The notes beneath the pieces are model-generated. The model was not told the origin of the DNA. It saw nothing but the letters and a program-made list of their open reading frames with translations, and did no database searches. 5,361 nt of DNA from an uncultured Clostridia bacterium. GTDB taxonomy: Bacteria > Bacillota > Clostridia > Christensenellales > CAG-917. Numbering within the stretch: the first letter of the stretch is position 1; each line of letters opens with the position of its first letter. Position numbers and translations under genes: made by a program. The DNA lies in the NCBI GenBank assembly GCA_946056785.1, contig CAMGKS010000092.1:1-5361 (forward strand). Reading direction: 5' to 3'. Below, one piece after another: positions 5,036 to 5,361 of this stretch.

Positions 5036-5361
5036 ACTTTTGCCGATTCAGATTTACTCTTTTGCCAGGCATTTTAACGCCGTTTGATTGTTCACCGCAT
5101 ATATGATTGGCTAATTTATGCCACATATTAATGAGAAAATTTTTGCCGCTTAATTATGCGACTATTTAAAAAGTAAAAATTTAATAATCATAAACGTTTA
5201 AAATAATTGTTAAGATGATATCCTTAATTTTGCAGCATGACTAAATGCAAAACGTAAAATCTGAACGCAAACCTACTTGATACTGCTCGCCTTGCGTATA
5301 TATGCAAAACTTTTAAGCGTGAAAAGTTTGGAATTTTTTAGCTCAAAAACTTTTAAAAATC
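5036..5361. other. AT-rich intergenic region after the MATE gene, no gene seen
   Basis: No open frame with a ribosome binding site or recognisable product is visible on either strand. It contains small symmetric elements: TTTTGCA/TGCAAAA (5228-5234 and 5246-5252), the palindrome TAAACGTTTA (5191-5200), and an AAACTTTT/AAAAGTTT hairpin (5307-5314 and 5322-5329) followed shortly by six T. The last could be a weak terminator for the MATE transcript, but it is AT-only in its stem and more than 270 bp from the stop codon. Confidence 0.6.

Noticed and set aside
5307..5337. Strong terminator for the MATE gene
   Set aside because: The stem is almost all A-T and lies far from the stop codon, so it is noted only as a weak candidate.

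Overview
The window is AT-rich DNA from a low-GC Bacillota (Firmicutes), most likely an uncultured Clostridia-type bacterium. Three things support this. Ribosomal protein L27 has the N-terminal extension that the Prp protease removes, and prp lies between rplU and rpmA. A T-box riboswitch is present. Promoters and ribosome binding sites are of the strong sigma-A/AGGAGG type. Five protein genes are convincing and the standard genetic code fits all of them. The species cannot be named from this sequence.

Layout, left to right. Bases 1-104 hold a 28-bp AT-rich tandem repeat that probably continues past the window edge. An intrinsic terminator (198-224) closes the minus-strand operon rplU-prp-rpmA (1159 down to 243). 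That operon has a near-consensus promoter (1244-1272) and a 5' leader of about 78 nt that resembles the L21 autoregulatory leader. A bidirectional terminator (1330-1360) separates it from trpB2 (minus, 1412-2788), a TrpB2-type tryptophan synthase beta chain with no trpA in view. trpB2 is preceded by a complete T-box leader (about 2841-3112) with a readable UGG (Trp) specifier, an antiterminator bulge ending in a base that fits tRNA-Trp, and a terminator. Its promoter (3119-3147) is backed by five T-runs (A-tracts on its own strand) separated by CGAC. A divergent intergenic region with two good plus-strand promoters leads to a MATE-family efflux protein (plus, 3575-5035). The last 326 bases are AT-rich with no convincing gene.

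How the parts work together. The L21/Prp/L27 operon makes two large-subunit proteins plus the protease that matures one of them. trpB2 is wired to tRNA-Trp charging, so it should be expressed when tryptophan is short, probably to make tryptophan from serine and indole or with a TrpA encoded elsewhere. The MATE protein is divergent from trpB2, its substrate is unknown, and a link to tryptophan or indole metabolism is only a guess. I see no clearly new biological system. The most interesting material is regulatory: the T-box, the A-tract array behind its promoter, an inverted repeat at its start site, and the repeat-derived promoter region of the MATE gene.
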